Assembly (NCBI GenBank): GCA_013365325.1
Contig: JABVXV010000017.1
Coordinates: forward strand, 372,001 to 436,000
Direction: 5' to 3'
DNA: 64,000 bases
Source of the DNA: Dipetalonema caudispina
Taxonomy: Eukaryota; Nematoda; Chromadorea; Rhabditida; Onchocercidae
Shown piece by piece: positions 13,801-27,600 of the stretch; the stretch's first letter is position 1, and the number at the start of each line of letters is the position of its first letter. The notes under the pieces were generated by a model, which was not told where the DNA came from, ran no database searches, and saw only the letters and a program-made list of their open reading frames with translations. The position numbers were made by a program, and so were the translations under genes.

Positions 13801-14913
13801 TTTGAGAACTTTAGTAATTGAAAAAATGTTTTTGTTCTCTTTTTTGTAAACAGAATACTAACAGAATTTATCAGAACTAAGATTTGTTGGGATTTATTTT
13901 CTACGAAATAAAATTTTAAATGCTCTGAACTGAATTAAGTTAAGTTTCATAATGCTGTGAATTTCTGAAAAGAAAAGGAATTGATTTGTCGGTACTGAAC
14001 GCTAAGTTAGCTAATTAATGAATAATTATAACTTATTGCTTACTTTAGGTAATGCCTAAATTGTTATGTATGCAAAGGCCAAAACCATTATTACGTAACT
14101 TTACCCAGAAGAATGGACATTCACTTACTGCTGCGTTTCATGACATCAATGAATTGAAACTCAATCCATCCATACATCATCCATTTTGTCCATCGGCTGA
14201 TACTGATATTAGGTATATGTTAATGATTTTTTGATATCAGTAGAGCAGAAGATGATTTGATATGTCTAAAATTTAAACCTTATCAACAATTCGTTACTGT
14301 TTTATATCTCTTTTTTTGACATTTGGCAAACATTTTATATCTCAAAATGTTCAGACAGCCGCCTGCAATAGAATTAACTCACGTGGAAAGTATGGAACAA
14401 TTGGAAAGGGATCCATTGACAAATGCTTATTATCCACTCAGTCCAGACGCTTTACGTGCCATTGACGCCATCGAATATATAACAAATCATTTGAAACAAG
14501 ACGAGGAATATAAAATGGTCATAATTTACTAATTAATCATATCAGTAAATGTTTATTTCACTATCGATCTTTCTTGATAATTAAAGAAAACAGTTTGAAT
14601 AGAGCAACCATTCATCACAGTATTGTGAATTCTAATTCTTAATGAAATTTTCTGCTGACCATTAATCGAATTAAAGGTGAAATATGGTATCTTTTTCATT
14701 ACTACAGTAGTACCGGTTTAATTATAGTATCGCGATGATTGGAAATATGTGGCAATGATCATCGATAGACTATTGTTATACGTATTCTTCGGTATTACAG
14801 TTGGTGGTACCTGCGGCATATTGTTTTCTGCGCCTTACGTCTTTCAAGGCGTTGATCAACGTGCTGAACTACAACGTCTTATTCATTTGTACAAAAATGG
14901 TGGTGAAATTTGA
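10900..14913 (+). CDS. unc-29: nicotinic acetylcholine receptor non-alpha subunit, UNC-29-like (5' exon missing)
   Basis: Subunit of the pentameric cation channel at nematode body-wall muscle, the target of levamisole-type drugs. Ten exons: 10900-11045, 11276-11320, 11499-11608, 11875-12040, 12468-12616, 13139-13233, 13372-13607, 14049-14212, 14355-14517, 14728-14913; 485 residues, all in phase. The ligand-binding domain opens with [18 protein letters not shown] and includes [11 protein letters not shown]. The Cys-loop is complete ([15 protein letters not shown]). Loop C ([13 protein letters not shown]) has no vicinal Cys pair, so this is a non-alpha subunit. M1 follows [15 protein letters not shown]2 follows GEKM, the cation-selective type; M3 is [11 protein letters not shown]; a long cytoplasmic loop precedes M4 ([16 protein letters not shown]). 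The wording fits UNC-29 best; LEV-1, ACR-2 and ACR-3 are the alternatives. The signal peptide is not included: the first visible exon follows an AG at 10898-10899 with a stop just upstream, so an earlier exon is needed. Confidence 0.93.
11757..11777. repeat. short TGGA microsatellite in an intron
   Basis: Four to five TGGA units lie in the third intron of the unc-29-like gene. It is a simple repeat with no visible function. Confidence 0.7.
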
Positions 14914-16323
14914 AAATGTTTGGCTTAGTTGTAAGGCCGCGGTATTAATTACTAAATTTAATAGAATATTGTTGCTTCAGAGAGATATTTTCAGTAGTAG
15001 AAGTTATTCGAATTCTCGGGCTGTCAGAATTTCAATTCGTTTATTTGTTAGTTGTTTAAAAGGCTTAATGTGAATTAAGAAATATCCCATCAAACAATGC
15101 CCGAAATAGATTTTTATCGTTTCTTCAACATTGTTCCTTTTTTTGAATTATCCAATGGAATTTCTTTTCACTCATTGATTGATTCGAGCTTAGTATTTCC
15201 TAATTTTTTGCAGAGGGGAAATAATTGAATATGAAAGAAGGAAAAGGGAACGACAAAACTTTAACTTAATTGTTATTTTATTTATTTTGTCAGAAATTTT
15301 AATGACGGAAATATTTGTCAAAAAAAGCAACAGATAGATAACTTAAAGATGTCGGGTTCAGCTTTTGTAATTTGAAACACGAAGAAATGGCAATGAAAAT
15401 TGAAAGATGCAATAGAAACCACTCCACTTATTTCATTTTTAGCTGTTGAATATTAATAATTAATGATAATGCATATAATAAAAAAAAACATCTTCTTGAG
15501 TTAGTCATTGACAATTCATGTAAATTTTGAAATTTCAGACTTTTCGGGTTGAGATATTAAATGTAAAAGTCTATAGCTAAAGGTGTTGAAATTACAATAT
15601 GGATTGGCAACTTCGAAAAAATAAATTTCTTTTTTGCAAAATACACGAAGGATTTTGGTCTAAACCCTTCAGAAATAAGTTTGGAAATTGTAATTGTATC
15701 AGTAAGCTAAGGTTGTAAGCATCTCTCGTATAGTAGGAGGATCAGCAAAATATGACGACGAGATGGGATTAACTTCGATACCCGCAGAAAATGGCAATCT
15801 GTCCAGATTATAGGTCATTAATCATATAAGATGATTGTGTCCCTTTAAAATGAAATCTTTGTTTGAATTGTCGTTCCTATCGAAATTCGGAAGAAGTCAG
15901 TTTTTTAACCTAAAGAAAATTTACTAAATTATAGTTCATAAATTGATAAACTTATTTGAAAATACAATTATTCAACCAACGAATAACAATTTCATCGTCT
16001 CAATAAGGTAGAGTTTTTAAGAAAAGATTTTTCTTCAACAAAAGTGAAGTATCTCCAGCAACAAATCATGAAAATCATCCATTTGGACATGTTATTAGCT
16101 CAGTTGGCTAAAACAAATTATTATGCTTTCCATGTTACTATAATAAAAGCTGTAATTCAAACAAGATTTTGATCAGCACTGTCCAATCAATTTATTATGC
16201 CCAGAATCAGCAATAAAGGATGATAAGTGACAAACATTATTCTCAGTGTGAAGATCATTTTATCATAAACTTATCATTCGTTACAATTTCATAGCCTAGT
16301 AGTAGTACTGAGAGGAGTTCCTT
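14914..16323. other. convergent intergenic region
   Basis: This region separates the 3' ends of the unc-29-like gene (+) and the MFP2-like gene (-). I see only AT-rich sequence. A TTTATT at 16190-16195 reads AATAAA on the minus strand about 130 bases past the MFP2 stop and may be its polyadenylation signal. A tRNA D-arm-like string at 16091-16107 has no matching T-arm and is not called. Confidence 0.6.
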
Positions 16324-18069
16324 TCATTTATATCCATTTCGACATAGCACAAGGAAATCCATAACAGCTGGTCCAACGACCGCTGAATCCTTACCGCCGA
16401 AGCCAGCTGTTGCTTTTTCCATCTTCATATGTAAATTTCCGAGTAGTTCAGCGCCCTTTGCCGTTTTCAGTACACACGGTACGCAATCACCGACATGCAA
16501 GGGTTTGAATGCACCAGCGCCGCCTTTAACTTCTTTGTATGCTATCCACTTGTACTCGAAGCCAAGCTGCAATTGAATAGCCTAGGTACCTTTTAAAGCC
16601 TAGTTTCATTTTTTTTTTGCATCAACTGTATCAATAGGCAAGATGCTTGTAAAATTCATACATTCATTGTATTCATATTCATAATTCTAACATTTTCGGG
16701 CTGCGGGATAACGATCATTTGCATAGACCCAAGTTCTGCACCCGCATTTTCCTGGCCATTCCAACCGAAATTTGCCAACGTTTTCCCGGTCGAATCCGGA
16801 TAAGCTCGTCCGAAAACCGGTTCACCATGCTTATACCACAGTGCTACATAGCTATATGTCTCTGAGCCATCATCGTTTTTCAGTTTACGACCACCACCCT
16901 AAACGACAGATAGCTGAGCTCTGGTTATAAAAGTCGGCAGAAAAAAGAGGAAAAGAGTAGGTAAATAAAAATTTTGTCTCATTTAACTTACAGGGATCGG
17001 ATTCTTCGCTGCCGGAAATGGATCACGGTATTTGAGATCAATCCAAGTATCTTCATAAATCTTAATACCAGTTGGCGGAGCTTTAATATTTCGAAATAGG
17101 ACCAGCAAATTCTGCGTGATATTTGCTTTCAGTAAAAATTACCGGAAGAACAACAGGATGTGGTAAAGTATTTTACAACAACGCAAATTACGTGTTCTTT
17201 CTGTACACTTATCTTTCTTTTGTTTCTCACATTAAAAGGTCATTTAATGCATCGTACCGTAATTAGCATAATTTAGTGGTATGAATTTTACATATATTTA
17301 CAATGCTACCTGAATTTCGCCACCTGCAAGTGTTTCATTTTTACCCTTGTAACCGACGTTGGCTACATCTTTGCCCATATCGATGTACCCAAGCAAAGTA
17401 TTCCCGTCCTTGGTAGGCATTAATACTGGTGTTGACTGACCGCAGCGTACCAACTGCAGCAACTGATCGTTTTCACGATCTTTGTATGGACGCCATTCAT
17501 ACCAAAAACCACTTTTTTTGAATTGTTCTACCGGATCTTGTTCGCTACATGTTAGAATTTGAATTTGTCCACCCAAATCACGAGCTCCCGTTAGTTCCAC
17601 CTGCAGGATTCAATTACAGTTTGGATATTCTCTTAAGGGGAACAAAAATGTTAGAAAGATTTTTACAAGTTTGTTTTAAGTGAATCTAATGCAATCTATT
17701 CAAATCCAGCACAGTTGATCACGGGATATCCCAAATTATTCACATCCATTGTCACCAAATGTTGAAAATTCATCATCTCCTTTATGATTCTACGAAAAGT
17801 TCGAGAAAGTGTAAATCTTATTGAATATCCTTGCAATTCTCCTACTTTGCAAAGATGAAGCATGCATGAAATGTTGTGCAAACCTTGCTGTACGGGAATG
17901 AACATTCTACATTCCCATTATTGTTCCATGCTCGACCGTGAATTGGCTTGCCAAATTTGTACCACAATGCAACGTACATATTCTGTTGACCCTTGACCCT
18001 AACAGGATTATCCGGAAACGGCGAACCGATTGTATTATATGCCCAAGTGTCTTCAAATTCCTTTGTCAT
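16324..18069 (-). CDS. MFP2-like protein (MSP fibre protein 2 homologue)
   Basis: MFP2 is a cytosolic protein of nematode amoeboid sperm that speeds assembly of major sperm protein filaments; this role is known for the Ascaris protein and inferred here. Five exons in transcription order: 18069-17884, 17600-17310, 17111-16992, 16898-16692, 16566-16324, every junction in phase 0; 348 aa, near the Ascaris MFP2 size as I recall it. The protein is an internal duplication. Each half has a DTW lead-in, a YVALWYK-G-P--GRA block, a second aromatic block (WYEWRPYKD in repeat 1, YKWIAYKE in repeat 2), a Pro-Val/Cys-Leu strand with LLG or TLLG, and a closing LLVLFRN / FLVLCRNG string. No signal peptide or membrane segment. 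The ATG at 18069 lies about 45 bases after TTTGCATCAG, a likely trans-splice acceptor. Recognised from memory of family motifs; another nematode tandem-repeat family is possible but less likely. Confidence 0.78.
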
Positions 18070-21000
18070 CTTTCCAGTAGCAAAACGATCGAGCGCAGTT
18101 AAACCGCAGTACGAGTATTCTGATGCAAACAATGAATATTAATGCAGCACTGTTTTTGCTTTTATACTTTGCAATCCCGCAATTAGCATTTTGCATGCAA
18201 TGACATGCAGACATTGTAAAGCGATCGTACTACACCTTCCTGCGCATTTGAAGTGCTTATGTGACGCGATGAGATGTGAAAAGAGTGGAACAATTCGTAA
18301 TATGTTTTAAATTATTAGTTAATTAGCCGTAGAATTAAGTTCAGTTACAACTGTATTGCTTTATATTTTTTAGTTCAGCATTAAATTTACATTTCTATGC
18401 AAATATTTGGACATCACTCTTGTCTACGAAGATTTCAGGAGTGATGTAGGATCACCTCTTCAAGTTTAGAGGATGATTTATGTTTTTAAAAGTGAACAAG
18501 TAGAAAAATTGTTTGTAACGTGAAATATTCCAACTTGTTTATTTCAGTCACTTCAACATCAGGTTGAAGTAAATAGAGGACAGAAACTGCTATACTGCAG
18601 TTAGATATATGAATCAAACTGTTTGGATGATCGCTCCAGTAAACTATGATCATCTACAGTATCTACAACACGACAGAAAGATGACAGTCGATATCAATTA
18701 ATTGTACAATAACGAGGGAAGCTGATGTTGAAGAAAAATGAAATTACGCAATACCTATTCCCAAGGCGTACCTATTCCCATTTTCTTCTTCTTCTAGACT
18801 CATCCCTAAGCTTTGTTTACCAATTAAGCTAATACGGCTCATTAAGGCTTCCTGCTCATCCTGTTTACTTGTCCTTTAATTAGAAATACCTGTCGGGAAA
18901 CCCGAAATCATTCTTAACTAAACCATTTATTATAAAGAATTATGTCATATAATCAAATAGCAATAAATTGTAAAAATTGTCAATGATTCATCACCTGAAG
19001 ATTAATTTCAATGCTTGCTAATTCCCATGTTAATCTAAAGATGTTAACTAAACATCTCCGCTTTCCCATTCCGTTCTCATTCTAATTTCATCAAATTAAT
19101 TTTCGACCTTAATTATATATTCATTCACGTCATCCATTCGTTAAGCTTTCTCACCATTGTACATTTTTACAAATATCTTTTTATCAATACGCCACATGTT
19201 TAAATTTACTGGTTCAATTCTCTGTATTAATGCAAAATAGACATCAACCAGAAACCAAGTAACTTCCACTACTAATCCAATCAACTTTCACTACAATTGT
19301 CGGAAACCCGAAAATAATTCAAATTTTAATTCATAAAACAAAATGTTAAGATATCTTAATACTATTAATATTATTAATTTTTTCTTCCAAATATCAAATA
19401 TTTAATAATTTCCTTGTCAAATGGTTATGAAATTGCAAGAGGTTTATTTCAATATCATATGATTATGAAATTACTCAATATTTTTATCAAATCATCATTG
19501 AGAAATTATCAAGTGATCATTGATGACAATTTGGTAATTCCACCCAAATGAAGGATATAAATACCATCATAATAGTAATCGGGGCCAATCAACTAAGTTT
19601 TCTTATCGTGCGTTGTTATCTTTGTCAATTTATAACAATATACCTCTCTCTCCTAAATAATAAGCCTTTATCACAGTTCGATTGCACCTAATCAAATCTT
19701 CCTCAACAAATCCCAAAGAAAAAATTCACAACAATAATACCCTCTACACCTTCCTCATTGATTCTATTGAAACGGTCTTCCGCCTCGCAGCTTTGTCACT
19801 TCCCTTTTATTTTAAAAATTTTGCGTCTTCAAACCAAAGATGTGGTCGATAAGTAATTATCATAACTTGAATTTATTTTTCAAAATCTATTACGTGATTC
19901 TGTAATTGCCGGATTTGCTGGAGCAACGGCTTATGCATTTACTCTCTTTGAAAGATTGGAATTAAAACTTAATAGACATCCAGGATAACTTATGAGAGCT
20001 CAAAATATAGTACTATGTGATGATAAAAAAGCACTAATGAAAAAAAGTGCGCTTTTGTGCAGCGGAGGAACACATAGGAATTTTTTGCTAATCATATTTG
20101 TTGGAAATCCGAAAATTTCTTACTGCATCGATCATTGAATCCATTCAACAGTACTTTCCAATGTATACCATCTCTGTTTATAAGATCAAATTGAGAAGTA
20201 TTGCTATCCAAATATAAACAATTTAAATTGATATTTTTGAAACGGAATAGAATAAAAGAGTTTGCTATACCAATTCAGCTTTTTTTTCCTGTTTGCTTCA
20301 ATTATTATCGAAATAAAAAAATATCGGTTCGTCAGAATCTTTCTTCTTTAAATCACATTAAATTCAAATTCATACTTCTAATCTTATTTAATTTTCATAT
20401 TTAGCCTACTCAATTCTATATTTTACTTTTAATTGTTAGCACTTCTGCTAAATCGCTATATTCCTGTGGAGAGTTTCGGCACATTGGAATACTTACTACA
20501 TGAGGCTTATAATGAGACACTTCATTTCAACGATAAAATGAAATGATTTCATGAAGTACCTCCTAAGATGGAATTGAATGCACAATGATGTAAATGAGAA
20601 GATGAGGGATTACTATTTAAGGTTATTATAACTAGTAAAGGTGTGTGATGTGAGGTCAAACAGTTCTTCACCCATGTAAAGACTATAAATTGAGAGTAAT
20701 CAGAAGTATAAGATGGCCAAATATCATAAAGTCTTATTAATTGATAATAGCAACATCGGCAAAGAAGAACACTTGATCTGTAAAGCGTTCTTCGATGGGA
20801 TTCATGTGGTCATCAAAAAATGTCCTTTTATATTTAAACAGGAAAAGAGTTGACAATTATCGTTTAAAACGAACGATTTTGAGGAGATAGTATTGCAGAA
20901 AAAGTTTCCAAACCAAGCAAACAGAGGTGACCGATAAGCCTTAAGTTTGATATCGTTCAATGTTTTGATAAGGTCCCTCCTCATTTTTAAACTTGACCTC

Positions 21001-21642
21001 TGAGTAGAGTTCAAGGAAGTTGAAAAGACATCACCGTGTTAGAAAGAGTATTAGAAGTAGAACTGGAATAATCAGAAGTTCAAGGAAGTGACTGAAGATG
21101 TGATACTGTGGTAGTTTATTCCGATGACCTTTGGCATTGCTAGAATATATGTAATATCATTAATTTATGCTGCTATTTGAATCCTAATTGATTTCTTCAG
21201 GTCAATTCTTGAAGGAGAACATGTTACAATAGGGATGAATAATCTTAGAAAAGGTGTTCGAAGAGAGAGAGAGACAAGGGAAGACAGAGAGAGAGAGAGA
21301 GTGAAAACTAGGGATAGCTGAGTGGGAAGAAGAGTGTCCGATAGTGTAGGTTGGAGTCGCGATAACATCCGCCGCTAACTTATACTAATAGGGAAGGTAA
21401 TGCCGCGGGTGGCGGGTAGAGGAGGAGGAAGTATGGGAATTGGTTCTGATTTTTTCAGTATACTAATTCGGGAGGGATGCGATCGATAAGTTGAGATAAT
21501 GACTAGATAGCTTAGTAAGGGCGGTTATTGAGATCATCTATTAAGGGAAGAAAGTGGAATCATTTCAATGATTTACGTATATTTTTAAGTTCACCATTGC
21601 TTGCAATTCTACTCTTTCAATGTTATTTGATTGCTTCGAAAG
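18070..21642. other. divergent intergenic region
   Basis: This 3.6 kb lies between the starts of the MFP2-like gene (-) and the Argonaute gene (+) and should hold both promoters. I found no supportable exon. It contains a GA-rich tract (about 21263-21302) and short scattered copies of a GGAAACCCGAAA-type word near 18895, 19300 and, degenerate, 20103. Confidence 0.6.
21263..21302. repeat. GA-rich simple repeat upstream of Argonaute
   Basis: Interrupted GA dinucleotide runs, about 350 bases before the Argonaute start codon. GA runs are common simple repeats and can also be promoter elements; nothing here decides between the two. Confidence 0.7.
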
Positions 21643-24600
21643 ATGAGAGGGAGAGGAAGAGCAAGAGCGAAGGAAAGTTCACTTGAAAGCGAAATCGACA
21701 CTTGTCCCGCAGGTTTGCATCTCTTTCATATCCTTTTTAAGATTAAAATTTTATCATCAGCATTAGCCTTCAGCTGATAGCAGCCTGAAATTATTATCCA
21801 CAATAAAAATAAGTGTTATTGTTATCCTTTCTCAGTGTAGTAGAATCTTCACATATTTTGGAGCATCCATGTTACTTATTTGTGTCAGTTAGTACATTTG
21901 TAACGTTTGCTGATAGACTGAACGATCTGTTTTTCAGTAGGAAAAGGGCATGGACGCGGTAGACAACTAACGTCTGGTACATTTAGTGGTGAATCCTCTA
22001 GAGTTGGACGGCAACCCGATGAAAAGGTACTTCTTGCTTTTATTTTTCAGTGAGATTTAGATGGATTTAAATTATATATTATATAAATGCATATGAAGTA
22101 ATGAGTAAGAGAAATAGTCATTGATCGAAGAACCGTTTTTGTGTTGATTTGTTTCAATCTAAGAATTTAAAAATGGTGAGAGTTTAGCATGAACGAATCG
22201 GAGAGCTGATGTGTAGACCAAACCATGGGAAATTGGGTGAAAGTATTGAGCTAATGGTCAATTTCAAGCTCTTGAAAGTACCTGCTTCTCTCCAAATTTA
22301 TTGCTACCATGTGGATGTTCTGAAAATGATTAGGGAAGACAAAATTGTGGTGGAGAACAGGTATTTGATTAGTTTTGTTTTGAAACTTGATTTTTGCATG
22401 CTGGAATTGTTCGTTTTTTTAATATTTCTTTTTTGACTTAGATTGCAATGCTGTATTTTATTGAAGAAATTGTTTTAACTAATACTTCACATTCACTTTT
22501 GCTGAAATGCGCTAACTATATTTGCTCTACGTTCGAAAATATTAAGATTACTAGTGTTAAACGGACGCTAATACATCTTTCCTGTTTTCATCGAATTGAT
22601 TTCTTAAATTGTTTAGAAATGGCAGCAGTAGATTAAGTATAGTGTTCTAACTTGCGTCACTGATGGAAGGTGTCTTTTTCATATTCCATCTCACTTTGAT
22701 CCCTACAAGATAGAAAAGTTTGAGATGTTACAGAATGCGAAGTTTTTTTTTAGAGATATATGCCGCCAAATATTTTGGAAAGTCATTTCGAATAATGAGG
22801 AAATATTTGGCACAGGATATTCTCTGGTATATGATGATTGTCACACGCTTTACTCTCTTAATAAGCTGAAGATTGAGAAGCCAACGTTAGAACTTCGGTT
22901 ATTCATAGAACCAAAACCTGGTTTGAAAGTATGCACTCCATATTTATTGATTTTCAAAAGTCCGGAAATCGCAGAAATTTATATAATTTTTAATTGTGAA
23001 TATCTAAATTAGAAGTGGTGACATTTTTTACCTGATTTCATGTCCTTCCTACAGTAGCTGATGTGGCTGCACACAGTTATGTTGATCCTTGTAACTAATC
23101 CAAAGTTCCTTTTTTCTGTTCATCTTTTTGTCATCCATTGATTTAAAAATTTGTTGCTTTTCAGTTTTCTCATGTATCTTTCCTGGTTCGTATATCAATC
23201 ACTAATTATTTTACTGTTAACATCGATGAACACTTACCAAATTTCCGGGAAAGTATGCAATTTTTAGATTGTTTGGTCACTCAACGAGTGCGATGCCCTT
23301 ATATGTAAGTGTATTTGTATTTGTTATATTTACTTAGACACAAGGGATAGTTAATAACAAAGCCTGTAAAGTATAACATTGTTAAAATTCTGACTGTTAA
23401 ATTTTACTTCAACTGATGCATTTTTTTTAAAGACTTATTTTGCAAGAGATGATTTGCTTCATTGCTTATGATTTGTTTCACGCAAATTCAGGAGTATGGC
23501 TTCGAGTTTTTATCCATTCAATCAATGTATGTATATGAAGCCATGTGAAAGCATCCCCTACAGCGTTCAAAATATGGGTCCTGGAATGGAGGCATGGACT
23601 GGATTATATGGTGCTGTAAAACGTTGTGAAAAAGGACTTATGCTGAATGTAGACGGTCAGTAAGTTATCTGATGTGTTTTAGGCAAATCAGTGAGCAACC
23701 AGCATTGTGTTGAGTAATTAAATTGCTTGTAGGATATGCTTTGGTTGCATGCTCAATTTGCAAGGTTTGATATTCGATGCAGTTTTTTTTTTTGTGGTCA
23801 TGCTTCAGGATTGTTTCCATGGCATTCCTAGTAAATTTACAGCTATGCATTTAATAATTATGCACCGATTATTTCAGTGTCTACAAAGGTATTTTATAAA
23901 GTCGATATGTGGCTAGTTGATTTCTATTTGGCAGTGTTAAATGAATTTGTGGGTCGAAGAAGGCCATACGATATCGACAGAGTAATAAGTGAAACGTTTG
24001 CATTGTCATTTAACCAAAGGCAACAATTAAAGGACGCATTGAAAGGTAAATTTTGGCTCCATTTGAGTATTCATCCGTCTTTACTTTAGAAAAATCTAGC
24101 AAGAATTATGTTTGTCAGTTCACTTGTCCACAAAGGATCTATGTATGAGATCATATATGCTACAAATATTTTATTATTACTTGAGGTCAGCGGACATGCT
24201 CCAAATATCATTCTCAGATTATGGCTCATTTTCCTCTGTTGTACTGATAGTGGTTTGATTCGTGTTTTTCTGGAAATTAACTGAGAAGTTATCTTGGTTC
24301 TGCCCTTAGATTCATGAAGAATAAATGCCAAAACTGTGCCATATTAACTTTTACTAAACACTTTAATTTCCAACTGTTTCATTCAAGCTGATGTCTTTAG
24401 AAGTTGTCAAAGCAAAAAGATTTTAGGTTTAACGCTAAAACTGACGTATGATAACAGACATGTCAAGTTTATTGATGTTGGACTACCTGCACGAATACAA
24501 AGGTTGATTTATCTTAATTAGTTGTGCGTTATGTCATTCCTCCATGCTTTAGTAATTTATTAAGTTGAATTGAGTTTTAGGTTTCAAATGAAGCGGAGCG

Positions 24601-27600
24601 AAGATTCTCTGGAGGAATTGACTGTCGAAGAATATTTTAATCGCTATAAAAGTAATTTGCGGATTTTTCAAAACTTTGTCGGACAAGTTTTTTTGATCTG
24701 TATTTTCGAAATTATTGTACATTTACACAATTGAGCACCATTATCCATCGTAGCATTGGTTTTTCTCGTATTTACTTTTCTATCAATTTTCTCAAACTCT
24801 GCAGTTTAGATATACATTTGCAATTTCCGAATCTCCCGGTATTACACTGTGGCACATTGAAAAGAACGGAATACTTTCCAATGGAACTTTTACGGCTATC
24901 TGATAAAGTGCAGCGTGTGAAAAAACGTTTGACACCGTTTCAGATTGCAAAATTGATCAGAGTAAGTATACAACAATGAGCTGCATAGCCAATTTGGATG
25001 CCTTTTTTTGTTTTTCCAAACATGACCCATCCAAATAGGCTTAATGTCAGAAATATTTAATGTTTGAAGCAAATGAACCGGTTTGGAAAATATAATTAAT
25101 GAAGTTTGTTGATACATGATTTAGCCAAAGCATTGCGGTGGCGGAAGATTGACTTAACTAAGCAGTTAATGATAAAAGAATTGCGTTAAGTTGAGAGGTG
25201 ATTAGCAAGTTCTGGTTGGAGGAAAAAATATTCAATGGATGTACTGGATTTGTTGTGATCTAGTTGGATGCTTCAATGAAGACATATTTTTTCATTGTAA
25301 AAGAAAATTTTCTCTTCACCGTAATAGGAATTACGGCACATAAAAAATTGGCTCAAAAAATTTTTTAGCTGTCATTTTTATTCAGTGTCTTTATAATGGA
25401 TAAAATTTCCTGTCCAGTTTTATTAGGAGTCATAATCATACATTGCATATTCTTATATTCCTTCTTTGTTTAAGGGTACGGCACTGAGTCCTTTGGAGAG
25501 ATTCAAAAAAATTGATTGGTTTCTAAAGGGAATGAGGATATCCACCGATGATGAGTTCATTCAGCAGTTTGGAATCGTTTTCCCATCAGTCAGTGGTGGA
25601 GTTCCGGAATCAGTGCGAATCCTTGGTCGGATTTTGCCGTCACCCGCGATTAAATTTAAGGTATGCTGACTTGAATTATTCTTGGCGTTGAGGATAGCTG
25701 TTTACAATTTTTCTTATTGCTTTCTTTTCTTATGGATAACCGTTTGTGAGAGGACTGTTCCTCTGTTCGAGTAATTTAAGTTTCAGTAGCCAAAAGTTGC
25801 AAATTAAATAAAGTTTTTCACAAAGAAATTGCATTTTATCAAGGTTAAGCAGGTTAAATTGATCGTTAATTTATAAAAAACCTCGTTATTCTTGTAAGAT
25901 TGACGGAAAATTGCAGACAATTGAATTACCAACGATGAATGGTTCTTGGCGTTTGAAAGATGGTTTCTTTCAGACCGCTAGTAATGTTCACTTCGCTGTT
26001 ATATTCGTTGATCAAGCCATTAATATGCAAAATTTTCGGTATTTATTTGATTTTCAATCAGAATTGAATTGTTTATTCAGCAAATAAATAATTGTTTTAG
26101 GTTGTTCATAACTGTTTAAAATTGCAGGAAACCATTCAATACTTTAATTGATGCCTGCAAACTTTTTGGCATGAAATTTGTGAGGGAAAATTTTGGAGCA
26201 GATACTGTTGAGATATATAGTTGGGATACGCGTAGAGAAGAGGCTGACATTTACGTACGCAGTTTCAAAAAAGTGTGTGATGAAATAGGAAAAGAAACGT
26301 TGAAGCCATTGGTTATCTTCATCACTCCGGAAAAGAACGATGACATATATGGTATGTTGAGAATTTTGCTGAAAATGAACGCTAAGAGCGCGTTTTGATG
26401 TTGATACAATACTTAAGTCCTTTGCAGGGCGAATAAAAGTGACATGTGATAAAGAGGAGGGTGTAGCGTGTCAAGTCATTCTTACTGAAACATTTCTCAA
26501 AATGCATGGGAATCCAGAGCATAATGCTGTGTCTCACAATATTTGTTTGAAAATAAATGTCAAGTTGGATGGCATTAACAATGAAGTGGCGAGAAACCAG
26601 AATTAGTAATTTCGATATTCTATTTTTGTATATTTAACCGTGAAGATTAAATATGGGGAGTGCACACTGCTTGACCTTCTCAGCCGTTAGTGCGGTCTGT
26701 AGGGATGCTTTTAATTTGTATGAGATAGTGTTCGTAAAAAAAGGTTGGTAGCAGCCTAAAGAAACTGTACTAATTTCAGTATGGCAGGTGAAGAAATATA
26801 GGAATTACTCATCATTTCATTTTTGATGCATGAAAAAGATTTCTAAGGATCATTTCAAGTATTTTTTCAGCTGGAAAAAATTTACTGATAGAGAATCTCC
26901 AACATTGTTCTTAGGTATTGACGTTACCCATCCACCTCCAAGTGATTTATCGCCCCCATCAATTGCTGCTATTGTTGGATCACTAAATATTAGTGCGACA
27001 AGGTTTGGATTTACTTAAGCAAATCATGGCTGAGATAAATATTCGCGTGTTACAGCAATTCCTTTATTAATGTGTCTTTAATTAAATATAAGTAAATATT
27101 TGGCTCCTGTAATTGCTTTGTTTTACTTATTTTTCTTCAAAATTATTTTTTAGGTATGCGGCATCTTTGAAAGTTCAACAAGCAAAAATGGAAATAGTAA
27201 CGTATACTGTGGATGCGTTCCGAACACGTATTATGGAGTTTGGCACGCAAACAGGTTGTAAACCACAGCATATAGTGCTATTTCGGTAAACTGTTCGAAT
27301 ATTTTGTTCATTTTAGATAAACGCTTCAAAACAGGCGGATTAATACGTAATATTTTCATAGTCTTTAACTTTTCCAGTAGTTCCCTGTGGTTTACTCTTC
27401 TTTATAAATGTTTAATTCATAATTTACGTATTCTTACATTAAGAATTATACATTGCTTAATAATACCGTCTGTTCTGTTTATATTAACATCAAGTTTTTC
27501 GTACTTTAGTGATGGTGTTTCGGACTCTCAATTCTTAGATGTCTTGAACGATGAATTATTATGCTTGAAAACAGCTATATATCAACTGGACCAATTTTAT

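Noticed and set aside
16091..16165. A string TAGCTCAGTTGGCTA resembling a tRNA D-arm (A box).
   Set aside because: No convincing T-arm (GTTCRANNC) follows at the right distance and the acceptor ends do not pair, so it is not a functional tRNA.
22448..22636. 62-codon plus ORF within the Argonaute gene.
   Set aside because: It lies inside the intron 22361-22753; the exons on both sides join in phase without it (AG|A, Arg).
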